64,000 nucleotides of DNA from CAG-170 sp022779365. GTDB taxonomy: Bacteria; Bacillota; Clostridia; Oscillospirales; Oscillospiraceae. Of the stretch, positions 1 to 7,255 are shown in pieces. The notes under the pieces were generated by a model that made no database searches, was not told where the DNA came from, and worked only from the letters and a program-made list of their open reading frames with translations. The stretch lies in assembly GCA_022779365.1 (NCBI GenBank), contig JALFSI010000038.1:1-64000 (forward strand), read 5' to 3'. Position 1 is the first letter of the stretch. Every line of letters starts with the position of its first letter. The translations under genes were made by a program, and so were the position numbers.

Positions 1-102
1 TTAAAAAGCTTGAAGAGCTTTTTATAGCGCCAACGGCGCGTCAGATTCTGCATGAGACGGCGCAGCGTGCATTCGCACGATGCGAGTGTGCGTAGCACAC
101 GG

Positions 103-133
103 GATTCTTGATTCAATATTTTAATCAAGAATC
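103..133 (-). terminator. Stem-loop after the ABC ATPase gene
   Basis: Perfect 11-bp inverted repeat (103-113 against 123-133) with a 9-nt loop, starting just beyond the stop codon of the minus-strand ATPase gene. The stem is AT-rich and lacks a clean T tract, so it may be a weak terminator or a 3'-end stabiliser. I see no gene in bases 1-102. Confidence 0.5.
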
Positions 134-137
134 AGTA

Positions 138-932
138 TTAGGAGAGAAGCATCTTGTCGTTTGCTTCCTCGCTGCCGCTGGCATGGCTGAACAGCGCCAG
201 CAGATCCGGCACGGTGAGCTTTTTCTTCTCCTCGCCGGAAATATCGACGACAATGTGCCCGGCGTCCATCATAATGAGGCGGTTGCCGTGGGCAATGGCG
301 TCCTTCATGTTGTGCGTGATCATGAGCGTCGTGAGGTTGTGCTCCTGCACGATGCGGTCGGACAGCTCCAGAACCTTCGCCGCCGTGCGCGGGTCGAGCG
401 CAGCCGTATGCTCGTCGAGCAGCAGCAGCTTCGGCTTTTGCAGCGCCGCCATCAGCAGCGTCAGTGCCTGCCGCTGACCGCCGGAGAGCAGACCGACCTT
501 TGCCGTCATACGGTCCTCAAGACCGAGATCCAGGGCGCGCAGACGCTCCTGATAATCGGCACGCTCTGCCTTCGTCACGCCCCAGCGCAGCCCGCGGCGC
601 TTGCCGCGCCGCGCCGCCAGCGCGAGATTTTCTTCGATCTGCATGGTGGGTGCGGTGCCCATCATGGGGTCCTGGAACACGCGCCCTAAAAACGCGGCGC
701 GCTTATGCTCCGGGAGATTGGTGATATTCTGCCCGTCGATGGTGATCGAGCCGCTGTCGATGAGGAACGAGCCTGCGATGGCGTTGAGCATCGTGGACTT
801 GCCCGCGCCGTTACCGCCGATGACGGTGACAAAATCGCCGTCATTGAGCTTGAGGTTCAGGTCGCTCAGCGCGACCTTTGCGTTGACTGTGCCGGGATTG
901 AAGGTCTTGCAGACGTTTTTCAGTTCAAGCAT
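138..932 (-). CDS. ABC transporter ATP-binding protein (TrpXYZ-type importer)
   Basis: Cytoplasmic ATPase of 264 residues that should power import by the permease encoded just upstream. Walker A reads GGNGAGKST near residue 40, the ABC signature is LSGGQRQ, and Walker B is LLLLDEHTAALD followed by a switch histidine in MITHNM. The start codon overlaps the permease stop by 8 bp, so the two are probably translationally coupled. This ATPase type, paired with a ten-or-fewer-helix permease and a PF04392 (ABC_sub_bind) lipoprotein, is known from TrpXYZ-type amino-acid importers. The substrate is inferred from that family only. Confidence 0.9.
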   Translation of the reverse strand: MLELKNVCKTFNPGTVNAKVALSDLNLKLNDGDFVTVIGGNGAGKSTMLNAIAGSFLIDSGSITIDGQNITNLPEHKRAAFLGRVFQDPMMGTAPTMQIEENLALAARRGKRRGLRWGVTKAERADYQERLRALDLGLEDRMTAKVGLLSGGQRQALTLLMAALQKPKLLLLDEHTAALDPRTAAKVLELSDRIVQEHNLTTLMITHNMKDAIAHGNRLIMMDAGHIVVDISGEEKKKLTVPDLLALFSHASGSEEANDKMLLS

Positions 933-1872
933 GACGCGCGCCTCCCTTCTGCGCCTTGGCGCGGAACATCTTGCCCTTCCAGTACGGAACGGACAGGAAC
1001 AGCGCCACGATCAGCGCCGTGATGAGCTTGAGGTCGTTGGTATTGAGACCGAGCTGCAAGACGATCTGAAGCACGATGTAGTACAGCACCGCGCCGATGG
1101 ACACTGCGAGCAGCTTGAGCGCAAAGTTGCGGAAGAGCTTTCCGAACACGACCTCGCCGATGATGACGGCGGCAAGACCGATGACGATCGCGCCGCGCCC
1201 CATGTTCACGTCGGACGCGCCCTGGAACTGCGCCAGCAGCGCGCCGGACAGTGCGACCAGACCGTTGGAGAGCATCAGACCCAGCACGATGTTGGAATTC
1301 GTGTTGATGCCCTGCGCGCGCGCCATATTGGGATTCGAGCCGGTAGCACGCAGCGCGCTGCCCTTTTCCGTGCCGAAGAACCAGTAGAGCACCGCGATGA
1401 TCACGGCAGTGAGTACCAGCAGCAGCGGCAGCGGGTTTTTAAGCAAAATGTCCTTGATGTTGGAAAACTCACGCACATAGCGCTGTGAAACGATGAGCCT
1501 GTACTTATCAACGCCCACCGCCTGATTTGCCTTGCTGTTCATAATGCGCAGGTTGATGGAATACAGCGCGAGCTGCGTCAGGATGCCGGACAGGATGGCG
1601 GGAATGCCGCAGCGGGTGTGGAACATACCCGTCACAAAGCCCGCCAGCATCCCCGCGGCAAACGCCGCCAGCAGCGCGACGACGGGATCACAGCCGCCGC
1701 GGATGAGCATAACGGCGACTGCGCCGCCGGTTGCGATCGAGCCGTCCACCGTCAGGTCGGCGACGTCCAGAATGCGGAACGTGATGTAAACGCCGATCGC
1801 CATCAGTCCCCAGATCAGCCCCTGCGCCACCGCGCCGGGCATAGAGTTGAGCAGTGCGGAAAGGAAATTCAT
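925..1872 (-). CDS. ABC transporter permease (TrpXYZ-type importer)
   Basis: Integral membrane protein of 315 residues with about eight to nine hydrophobic segments, of the branched-chain/sugar-type permease fold found with PF04392 binding proteins. I place the start at the ATG at 1872 because AAGGAGA sits 7 nt upstream of it. An upstream in-frame ATG is too close to that site, and a longer form would add only a charged, non-membrane leader. It lies between the binding-protein gene (150-bp gap containing a strong stem-loop) and the ATPase gene (8-bp overlap). It should form the translocation pore for the substrate delivered by the lipoprotein. Confidence 0.88.
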   Translation of the reverse strand: MNFLSALLNSMPGAVAQGLIWGLMAIGVYITFRILDVADLTVDGSIATGGAVAVMLIRGGCDPVVALLAAFAAGMLAGFVTGMFHTRCGIPAILSGILTQLALYSINLRIMNSKANQAVGVDKYRLIVSQRYVREFSNIKDILLKNPLPLLLVLTAVIIAVLYWFFGTEKGSALRATGSNPNMARAQGINTNSNIVLGLMLSNGLVALSGALLAQFQGASDVNMGRGAIVIGLAAVIIGEVVFGKLFRNFALKLLAVSIGAVLYYIVLQIVLQLGLNTNDLKLITALIVALFLSVPYWKGKMFRAKAQKGGARHA

Positions 1873-1959
1873 TTTCATTCTCCTTTTCGGCTTGGACCTG
1901 CCATCGAAAGACACCCGGATGTCTGTCTGCCGATGGCAGAGTCAAGCCGGTTTTTGTCA

Positions 1960-1991
1960 GGCAGGCGCGCGGAAGATTCCGCGCGCCTGCC
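1960..1991 (-). promoter_or_regulatory. Strong intercistronic stem-loop
   Basis: A 15-bp GC-rich perfect inverted repeat (1960-1974 against 1977-1991) with a 2-base centre lies between the binding-protein stop and the permease start. There is no T tract on either side. I interpret it as a partial terminator or processing/stability hairpin that lets the binding protein be made in excess over the permease, a common arrangement in binding-protein transporters. Confidence 0.6.
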
Positions 1992-2021
1992 GCGCATAAC
2001 AGCTTGATCCTCTGCGGGAGC

Positions 2022-3062
2022 TTATCCCTCGATTGCCTCGTAGCCCTCGAGCGGCGTGATGCCGAGCTGCTCACAGACGGAGGGGTTGTACTTCGGGGTC
2101 GCGTCGGTGAACTCGACCGGCATTTCGGAGATGTTCGCCTCGCCGGTGAGGATCTTGGCAGCCATCTTGCCGGTGGTCACGCCAAGGTCGTAGTAGCTGA
2201 TGGACAGCGTCGCCACGCCGCAGCCGCGGCAGATGCCCTCTTCGCCGCAGATCGCGGGAATGCCTGCCGGGATGAGCACATTGCCGATGGCCTCGGTGTT
2301 CGCAGCGGCGGTGTTATCGGTGGGGATGTACACAACGTCGGAGTAGTCGGCAGCGGACTGCGTAACGGAGGCGACGTCGTTCGTGTCGGTGAAGGCGAAC
2401 TCTTCGGTCTCAACGCCCTTGTCCGCGAGATACTTGGCGACCTCTTCGATCTGATAGCGGGAGTTCGGCTCGGCGGAGCAGAACAACAGACCGACCTTCT
2501 GCGTTTCGGGGAACCAGTCGAGGATCATCTGTGCCTGCGCGCTCAGGTCAGCCAGATCGGACGTGCCGGAGATGTTGCCGCCGACCGTGCCGCTAAAGTC
2601 CGCGATGTCCAGCGCCACGCCGTAGGCGGTGATGGACGTGCCGAGGATGGGGATGTCCGCCGTAGCAGAGGCCGCCGCCGTCAGCGCCGGGGTAGCGTTT
2701 GCCATGATAAGGTCCACATTCTTGGAAACAAAGCCGTTGACGATCGTGCCGCAGTTGACGCTGTCGCCGGAGGCATTCTGAACGTCGATGCTCACGGCGT
2801 CGCCCAGAGCCTCGGTCAGGGCGTCGCAGAAGCCCTGTGTGGCAGCGTCGAGCGCCTCATGCTGCACGAGCTGGCACACGCCGACGGTATAGGTCTTGCC
2901 TTCGGCAGAAGCCGCAGTTTCTTCGGAGGCGGCGGGCGCTTCCGCCGCGTCGGACGCCGTATTCTCAGCGGCGGGCTGCTTGGTGTTCGCGCTGCCGGAG
3001 CACGCGGCAAGCGCCAGGATCATGGCGCACGCCAGGATCATGGCAAGGATTTTCTTTTTCAT
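2022..3062 (-). CDS. Substrate-binding lipoprotein (ABC_sub_bind, TrpX-like)
   Basis: Extracytoplasmic binding protein of 346 residues. A signal peptide (MKKKILAMILACAMILALAA) ends in a lipobox with the lipidated Cys around residue 22, followed by an Ala/Glu-rich linker. The mature part has the two-lobed layout of PF04392 proteins, with motifs such as QNASGD, MANATPAL and YIPTDNT. The start at 3062 is chosen for AAAAGGAG about 10 nt upstream and for placing the signal peptide at the N terminus. It is first in the operon with the permease and ATPase. TrpX-family precedent suggests aromatic amino acids or related compounds; the aromatic-rich ORF upstream fits that but does not prove it. Confidence 0.9.
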   Translation of the reverse strand: MKKKILAMILACAMILALAACSGSANTKQPAAENTASDAAEAPAASEETAASAEGKTYTVGVCQLVQHEALDAATQGFCDALTEALGDAVSIDVQNASGDSVNCGTIVNGFVSKNVDLIMANATPALTAAASATADIPILGTSITAYGVALDIADFSGTVGGNISGTSDLADLSAQAQMILDWFPETQKVGLLFCSAEPNSRYQIEEVAKYLADKGVETEEFAFTDTNDVASVTQSAADYSDVVYIPTDNTAAANTEAIGNVLIPAGIPAICGEEGICRGCGVATLSISYYDLGVTTGKMAAKILTGEANISEMPVEFTDATPKYNPSVCEQLGITPLEGYEAIEG

Positions 3063-3126
3063 CGTTGATCGCTCCTTTTTCATTTCGCTGTGCATGGTAA
3101 TTTGCAATGGCTTCACCGCGCAATTC

Positions 3127-3237
3127 GCCGAGCAGATTCGGCGAGAGATTTTTCGTCAAGGCAAGGTTTGGAAAACGCAGGAATACTTTGTGTATTTCGC
3201 GTTTTTCAAACCGAAGCATTGGCGGAAAAGATCCGCC
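3127..3237 (-). promoter_or_regulatory. Highly structured 5' leader of the ABC importer operon
   Basis: The sequence between the upstream terminator and the binding-protein gene contains three inverted repeats. One is a small stem at 3127-3144, one a long interrupted stem at 3165-3212 (GGTTTG, AAAACGC and ATAC paired with their complements), and one a 6-bp stem at 3221-3237. I found no convincing sigma-A promoter here, so the operon may depend on transcripts that pass the terminator at 3276-3311. Confidence 0.4.
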
Positions 3238-3275
3238 GAAGCGCGAAGGCGCAATTGTGCGGGGATGCCAAACAT

Positions 3276-3311
3276 AAAAAGGAGGCACTGTCCGCGGAAC
3301 AGAGCCTCCTT
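3276..3311 (-). terminator. Intrinsic terminator / possible attenuator
   Basis: AAGGAGGC and GCCTCCTT (3279-3286 and 3304-3311) form an 8-bp stem extended by CTGT/ACAG, followed on the minus strand by five T residues (3276-3280). It starts 23 nt after the stop codon of the 36-codon ORF and precedes the ABC importer operon on the same strand. Confidence 0.8.
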
Positions 3312-3334
3312 CATATAACGGAAGAAAACGCCGG

Positions 3335-3445
3335 TCAGCAGCCACACTGTTCACTTTTCTGCACGCCAAAATAATAGCCCGCAAAATAAAAGCGCGCCAT
3401 GCCGGTAATCATGTAAAAGCTGAAGGTCTGATTCTTGCGATCCAT
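3335..3445 (-). CDS. 36-residue Phe/Tyr-rich small protein or leader peptide
   Basis: Very short ORF with excellent expression signals: a consensus-like promoter upstream, GGAAAGGAG about 8 nt before the ATG, and an intrinsic terminator 23 nt after the stop. The 36-residue product has five Phe and four Tyr concentrated in the middle (for example ARFYFAGYYFG) and ends in CGC. Two readings are possible. It may be a leader peptide whose translation senses charged tRNA-Phe/Tyr and controls read-through into the downstream amino-acid importer, or a small membrane-associated protein. I do not recognise a family. Confidence 0.65.
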   Translation of the reverse strand: MDRKNQTFSFYMITGMARFYFAGYYFGVQKSEQCGC

Positions 3446-3490
3446 GGTGCGCTCCTTTCCGCCGTGTAACGGCTGCCTTTGTTGTTTCCC

Positions 3491-3519
3491 AATATACCGC
3501 TTTAAATGCGCAAAGTCAA
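3491..3519 (-). promoter_or_regulatory. Sigma-A promoter for the 36-codon ORF
   Basis: On the minus strand, -35 TTGACT (3514-3519) and -10 TATATT (3491-3496) are separated by exactly 17 bp, with the start codon about 45 nt downstream of the -10. Confidence 0.8.
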
Positions 3520-3578
3520 CTGTTTTTTTCGACAAAACTGTCTACTTCCCTACCGCCCTCTTTGTGCGTTTTTTCGTC

Positions 3579-3611
3579 AAAAAACGGAGGGAGTGCAAAT
3601 GCACTCCCTCC
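3579..3611 (-). terminator. Intrinsic terminator of the membrane-protein pair
   Basis: Perfect 12-bp inverted repeat (3586-3597 against 3600-3611) followed on the minus strand by GTTTTTT. It sits 15 bp after the stop of the gene ending at 3627. Confidence 0.88.
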
Positions 3612-3626
3612 TGTTGGTTGTATTCG

Positions 3627-4754
3627 TTATGCTTCAGGCTGTTCCGCGTCCTTCACCGAAGCGTCCGGCGCGGGCGTTTCAGGCAGCGGCAGCGGCTCGA
3701 CCTGCTGCGCGCACGGCTTTTTCCCGCCGCGACCCAGCAGCAGCGTCACAACGCCCAGTCCCAGCGGTGCGCACACGAAATTGACCGCGAACGACAGCAC
3801 TGGGATGCACTCAAGAATCGCCCAGATGGCAATGCCGATGGGCAGCTCGGCCGCGAAGCACGCCTTGCGCTTGCAAAGATCGCGCCAGAAGAGCTTGCCG
3901 AGGAAGAAGCCGAGGATGACCGGCGATGCCAGCAGCGCTGCGATGTAGACCATCAGCAGCACGAACGCCAGCCGCAAGCCGACGCGCGTGATGAGCAGGA
4001 TGATGAATGCGACCGGCACGCCCACGAGCACGGCAAAGCCAATGCCGAAGGCTTTTGCGAACTTCGCAAACGGCGCGCCGGAGTATTTTTTGTCCAGACA
4101 GCCCCACAGTGGTGTCAGCCACAGCAGCACGAACGCCAGCGCCACCACGCCCACGAAGCCGAGCACGCGGTCGAGCGCCTTGCTGCCGAATTTCTGCGCT
4201 GCAGTCGGCTGCGGCTCGGACTCGTCCTCGTAGACCTCCGCGCGGTCGTAAAGCTCCTGCGAAGCGGAAATCGCAGCGGAGCTGTTGTAGCGCAGCGTGC
4301 CGCCGATGACAGCGCTGGGCGTGATCTCGATGCGCTCGGCGTTGATGTACACGTCGCCGCCGATCTGACCGCTGATCTGCACGCTGCTGCCCGAGACATA
4401 CAGCTTGCGCCCGACCATACCGGCAACGCGCACGGAATTGCCCGCCGCGTACACATCGCGCGCGACCTCGCCGTTGATCGTCACGTCGTAGCCCGCAGCA
4501 AAAATATCGTTGACCGCAGTGCCGTCAAAGCGTACGGTCTCGCCGGCGAGAAGCGCGTATTCGCTCGTGCTCGTCTGCTCAACGCGATAGCCCGCCGCAA
4601 ACAAAATGCCCTCCACGTTCGCATTCGCGCGCACATCGCTTCCCACGAGGAACGCGCTGCCGGGTTCGGCTGCAAGCGCGCTCACACTCAGTGCCGCCAG
4701 CAGGAAAATGCTCAGCAGCAGACAGAAAAATTTCCGTTTATACGATGTTTTCAT
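3627..4754 (-). CDS. Polymer-forming (bactofilin-like) domain membrane protein
   Basis: Secreted/membrane protein of 375 residues. A signal peptide of about 28 residues ending ALAA is followed by about 110 residues of short beta repeats (pattern V-x-G-x-V-x-x-D-V-x-I/V-x-G), the look of a bactofilin/polymer-forming beta-helix. After a linker come about four hydrophobic helices (roughly residues 195-330) and a Pro/Glu-rich tail. Such proteins probably assemble an extracytoplasmic scaffold anchored in the membrane; no enzyme motif is visible. The start is set by GGGAGAGAAGAA and overlaps the preceding stop as ATGA, so it is coupled to the TVP38/DedA-like gene. Confidence 0.75.
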   Translation of the reverse strand: MKTSYKRKFFCLLLSIFLLAALSVSALAAEPGSAFLVGSDVRANANVEGILFAAGYRVEQTSTSEYALLAGETVRFDGTAVNDIFAAGYDVTINGEVARDVYAAGNSVRVAGMVGRKLYVSGSSVQISGQIGGDVYINAERIEITPSAVIGGTLRYNSSAAISASQELYDRAEVYEDESEPQPTAAQKFGSKALDRVLGFVGVVALAFVLLWLTPLWGCLDKKYSGAPFAKFAKAFGIGFAVLVGVPVAFIILLITRVGLRLAFVLLMVYIAALLASPVILGFFLGKLFWRDLCKRKACFAAELPIGIAIWAILECIPVLSFAVNFVCAPLGLGVVTLLLGRGGKKPCAQQVEPLPLPETPAPDASVKDAEQPEA

Positions 4755-5512
4755 TTCTCTTCTCTCCCATCCTCCCGCGCGTCCGGCGCGTGAGCTTTCT
4801 CCGATTCTTTTTGCGCGTGCCGCTTGCAGATGCGGTCATAGACCAGCAGCCCCAGACCGCTCACAAGCAGCGTTCCGGCAAACACAAGGATCGCCGCCGT
4901 GTAGTTCTGTGAGCCAAGCGCGCTGCCGCCGATCGTAGACGTCACGATGGACGGCAGACGCCCCAGCGAGCAGATCATCAGCCACAGCGAAAACGGCATA
5001 TCCGTCAGACCCGCAAAATAACACAGCAGATCCTTCGGCGTGCCGGGAAGCATAAAGATCACCAGAAACAGAAAATCACGCTTGGACGACGTTTTGAGGA
5101 ACTTGACCGCGTGCAGCTTTTCCTCTGAAAAGAATATCTCCACCAGCCGCACGCCGTATTTGCGCACGAGCCAGAACACGAGGACGCTCCCGAGCGTGGA
5201 GGCGAGGATGCACAGGATCGTCCCCTCCACCGCGCCGAAGGCGTACCCCGCCGCCAGCTCAAACGGCTCGCCGGGCAGCAGCGCGATGACGATCTGTAAA
5301 ATCGTCATGCCGATGAACGCCAGCCTCCCCCAGATGCCCGTCTCATCGATCCACGCGCGGAATTTTTCCGGCTCAGACGCAAATTTGACCAGCGGAATGC
5401 CCGCAAAAACGCTGATGAGCGCGATCGCAGCCACCGCGATCACGATCGCCGCGATCCCCAGCCCCTTCTGCTGCCGCCGTGTAAGCTCGTGTTTCTGTCT
5501 TTTCTGCTTCAT
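4751..5512 (-). CDS. TVP38/TMEM64 (DedA-like, VTT domain) membrane protein
   Basis: Membrane protein of 253 residues with about six hydrophobic segments. The central block has the family hallmarks: G-x-x-F-E-L-A-A-G-Y near residue 80 (LLPGEPFELAAGYAFG) and a later LPGTPKDLLCYFAGL. VTT/SNARE-associated family members act in lipid scrambling or membrane homeostasis; the exact role here is unknown. An upstream in-frame GTG lies almost on the predicted transcription start, so I use the ATG at 5512. The 3' end overlaps the polymer-forming protein gene by 4 bp, making a two-gene operon closed by the terminator at 3579-3611. Confidence 0.8.
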   Translation of the reverse strand: MKQKRQKHELTRRQQKGLGIAAIVIAVAAIALISVFAGIPLVKFASEPEKFRAWIDETGIWGRLAFIGMTILQIVIALLPGEPFELAAGYAFGAVEGTILCILASTLGSVLVFWLVRKYGVRLVEIFFSEEKLHAVKFLKTSSKRDFLFLVIFMLPGTPKDLLCYFAGLTDMPFSLWLMICSLGRLPSIVTSTIGGSALGSQNYTAAILVFAGTLLVSGLGLLVYDRICKRHAQKESEKAHAPDAREDGREEK

Positions 5513-5544
5513 ACCGACCCTGCCCTGTGATTTACTACGCACTC

Positions 5545-5574
5545 AGTATAGCACATATTGCCGCAATTGGTCAT
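5545..5574 (-). promoter_or_regulatory. Probable promoter of the TVP38-like operon
   Basis: On the minus strand, -10 TATACT (5545-5550) is preceded by an 18-bp spacer and a 4/6 match to the -35 box, ATGACC (5569-5574). Confidence 0.5.
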
Positions 5575-5676
5575 TTCTAAATTGTAAAGAAATGTGAAGA
5601 TTTTAAATGCAGGACACACCCTACCCTATGAACACTTTTACCTTTTCACTCTTCCCTGCTACCTCTTACCTACCGC

Positions 5677-5712
5677 CAAAAAAATCAGCCCGCCCTACTG
5701 GGCGAGCTGATT
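5677..5712 (-). terminator. Terminator of tRNA-Ser
   Basis: A 13-bp stem with one mismatch (5683-5695 against 5700-5712) with a 4-nt loop and a run of seven T on the minus strand, directly behind the tRNA gene. Confidence 0.88.
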
Positions 5713-5715
5713 TTG

Positions 5716-5807
5716 TGGCGGAGTGGGAGGGATTCGAACCCTCGGACGGCTTTTGACCGTCACACGATTTCCAGTCGTGCTCGTTATGACCGCTTCGATA
5801 CCACTCC
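5716..5807 (-). tRNA. tRNA-Ser (GGA)
   Basis: Class II tRNA of 92 nt including an encoded CCA. The acceptor stem is GGAGTGG/CCACTCC with discriminator G; the anticodon stem is CACGA/TCGTG with loop CTGGAAA, giving anticodon GGA. There is a long variable arm (GACGGTC...GCCGTC) and a standard GGTTCGAATCC T-arm. It reads UCC/UCU serine codons. Confidence 0.96.
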
Positions 5808-5846
5808 AGGCATCACCGTTTCTGTCATTTCCGAAACAGCTCGATT

Positions 5847-5875
5847 ATTCTACACAATGAAACGGCGAATGTCAA
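5847..5875 (-). promoter_or_regulatory. Consensus promoter of tRNA-Ser
   Basis: On the minus strand, a perfect -35 TTGACA (5870-5875), 17-bp spacer and -10 TAGAAT (5847-5852), about 40 bp upstream of the tRNA. The -35 lies 13 bp after the stop of the PBP gene, so the tRNA is transcribed independently. Confidence 0.88.
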
Positions 5876-5887
5876 GTCTTTTCCAAA

Positions 5888-7255
5888 CTATTTCTGCATT
5901 GCTTCCACGCAGGCATTCAGGACCTGCCCCGCCATGGGAGCGGCGACGGCGCTGCCCGCGCCCGCGTTCTCCACAAATACCACGAACGCCAGCGGATAAT
6001 CGTCGTCTTTGATAAAGCCAGCGAACGTCGCGTGGGCGGGCTTGCCCTCCTGCTCCGCCGTGCCGGATTTCGCGCAGACGTAATACGGCGGGAAACGCTC
6101 CGTGCCGTAGACCGTCACGACGTTATAGTGCATCATCGTCGCCATTTTTTCCGCCGCCGTGGAGCTTGCAAGCTGCCCGGTCGAGGTGCGCTGTGCGCTG
6201 TAGAGCGTCTTGTCGCCCTCGGTGATGGACTGCACCAGATACGGCTCAGCCTCCTCGCCTCCGCCGCCAAGAATGCCCATAAAGCGCATATAGGCGTATG
6301 GATTGACCGCAATAGAATACTGCCCGATGCCAGCCCACGCGGTGTCGCCATCGTCCGCGTTGGAAAGATCAACGCAGCCCGCTTTCGTATGGTAGCCCGC
6401 GCAATCAAACGACTCGCCCAGCCCCAGCCTGCGCGCGTAGCGCTCCAACGTTTTTGCGCCGAGCTGCTCGGCGATGCTGCCGAACACAATGTTGCACGAG
6501 TGCGCCAGACCCTCGGAAAAGTTGATCTCTCCGTGCACACCGCTGCAAATGACCTCCTGCCCGCCAATGATCTGCCTGCCGGTGCAGGTAAAGGTCTGCT
6601 GATAAATATCCGAAATGGTGTCGATGGCGGCAACGCTCGTGACGAGCTTGAAAATCGAGCCCGGCGTGTAGGTGACATCAAAGAATCGGTTTACATAAAC
6701 ACCTTCATACGCACCCGTCTCGTCTCCAGCCACGTCCGGGACGTTATCGGGATCGTAGCTCGGCGAGGACACGGCGCAGAGAATTTCGCCCGTTTTGTAG
6801 TTATACACGCCGATCGTGCCGCGGTAGCCGTCAAGCGCCCGCATGGCGGCGCGCTGCGCTGCGGCGCTGACGGTCAGTTCTGTGACCGCGCCGCCGGTCT
6901 GCGCGCCGTAAAGCCCGGTGAATTTGTTATAGCCGATCATGCGCTCGGCATATGCGCCGAGCATGGGCGCGGAGATATAGCCGTCGCGGTCGCCCAGCAG
7001 GTGCAAAAACGCCTTACGCGTCTCGGCGTCCTCACTGTACGTCCGCCCCTGACGGGTGTCGAGCAGCGCTTCCCCGCTGCTGTCGGTCACGACACCGCAG
7101 TTGAGATTCGCGCCGGTATACAGGTGCGGGCTGCCGGAAAACGCGACCCAACGGTCGGCGCAGATGAAATACTCGCCGAAAAATACCAGCGCGCCGAGCG
7201 CGAGAATGGCGGTAAGGACGAGCAGGAAAATGCGCCGTGCGGAAATTTTCTTCAT
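5888..7255 (-). CDS. Class B penicillin-binding protein (peptidoglycan transpeptidase)
   Basis: Membrane-anchored transpeptidase of 455 residues that cross-links peptidoglycan outside the cell. One N-terminal membrane helix (FLLVLTAILALGALVFF) is followed by an extracellular domain and a transpeptidase domain with the three active-site motifs: S-x-x-K as SIFK near residue 200, S-x-N as SCN near 252 and KSG near 395. It is shorter than typical PBP2/PBP3 and close to the PbpA class. The start is fixed by GGAGG 9 nt upstream and an ATGA overlap with the preceding SEDS gene. The adjacent SEDS protein is the expected glycan polymerase partner. Confidence 0.9.
   Translation of the reverse strand: MKKISARRIFLLVLTAILALGALVFFGEYFICADRWVAFSGSPHLYTGANLNCGVVTDSSGEALLDTRQGRTYSEDAETRKAFLHLLGDRDGYISAPMLGAYAERMIGYNKFTGLYGAQTGGAVTELTVSAAAQRAAMRALDGYRGTIGVYNYKTGEILCAVSSPSYDPDNVPDVAGDETGAYEGVYVNRFFDVTYTPGSIFKLVTSVAAIDTISDIYQQTFTCTGRQIIGGQEVICSGVHGEINFSEGLAHSCNIVFGSIAEQLGAKTLERYARRLGLGESFDCAGYHTKAGCVDLSNADDGDTAWAGIGQYSIAVNPYAYMRFMGILGGGGEEAEPYLVQSITEGDKTLYSAQRTSTGQLASSTAAEKMATMMHYNVVTVYGTERFPPYYVCAKSGTAEQEGKPAHATFAGFIKDDDYPLAFVVFVENAGAGSAVAAPMAGQVLNACVEAMQK

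Noticed and set aside
3563..4793. Plus-strand frames over the polymer-forming protein
   Set aside because: Arg/His-rich shadow translations; the minus-strand gene has signal peptide, helices, SD and terminator.
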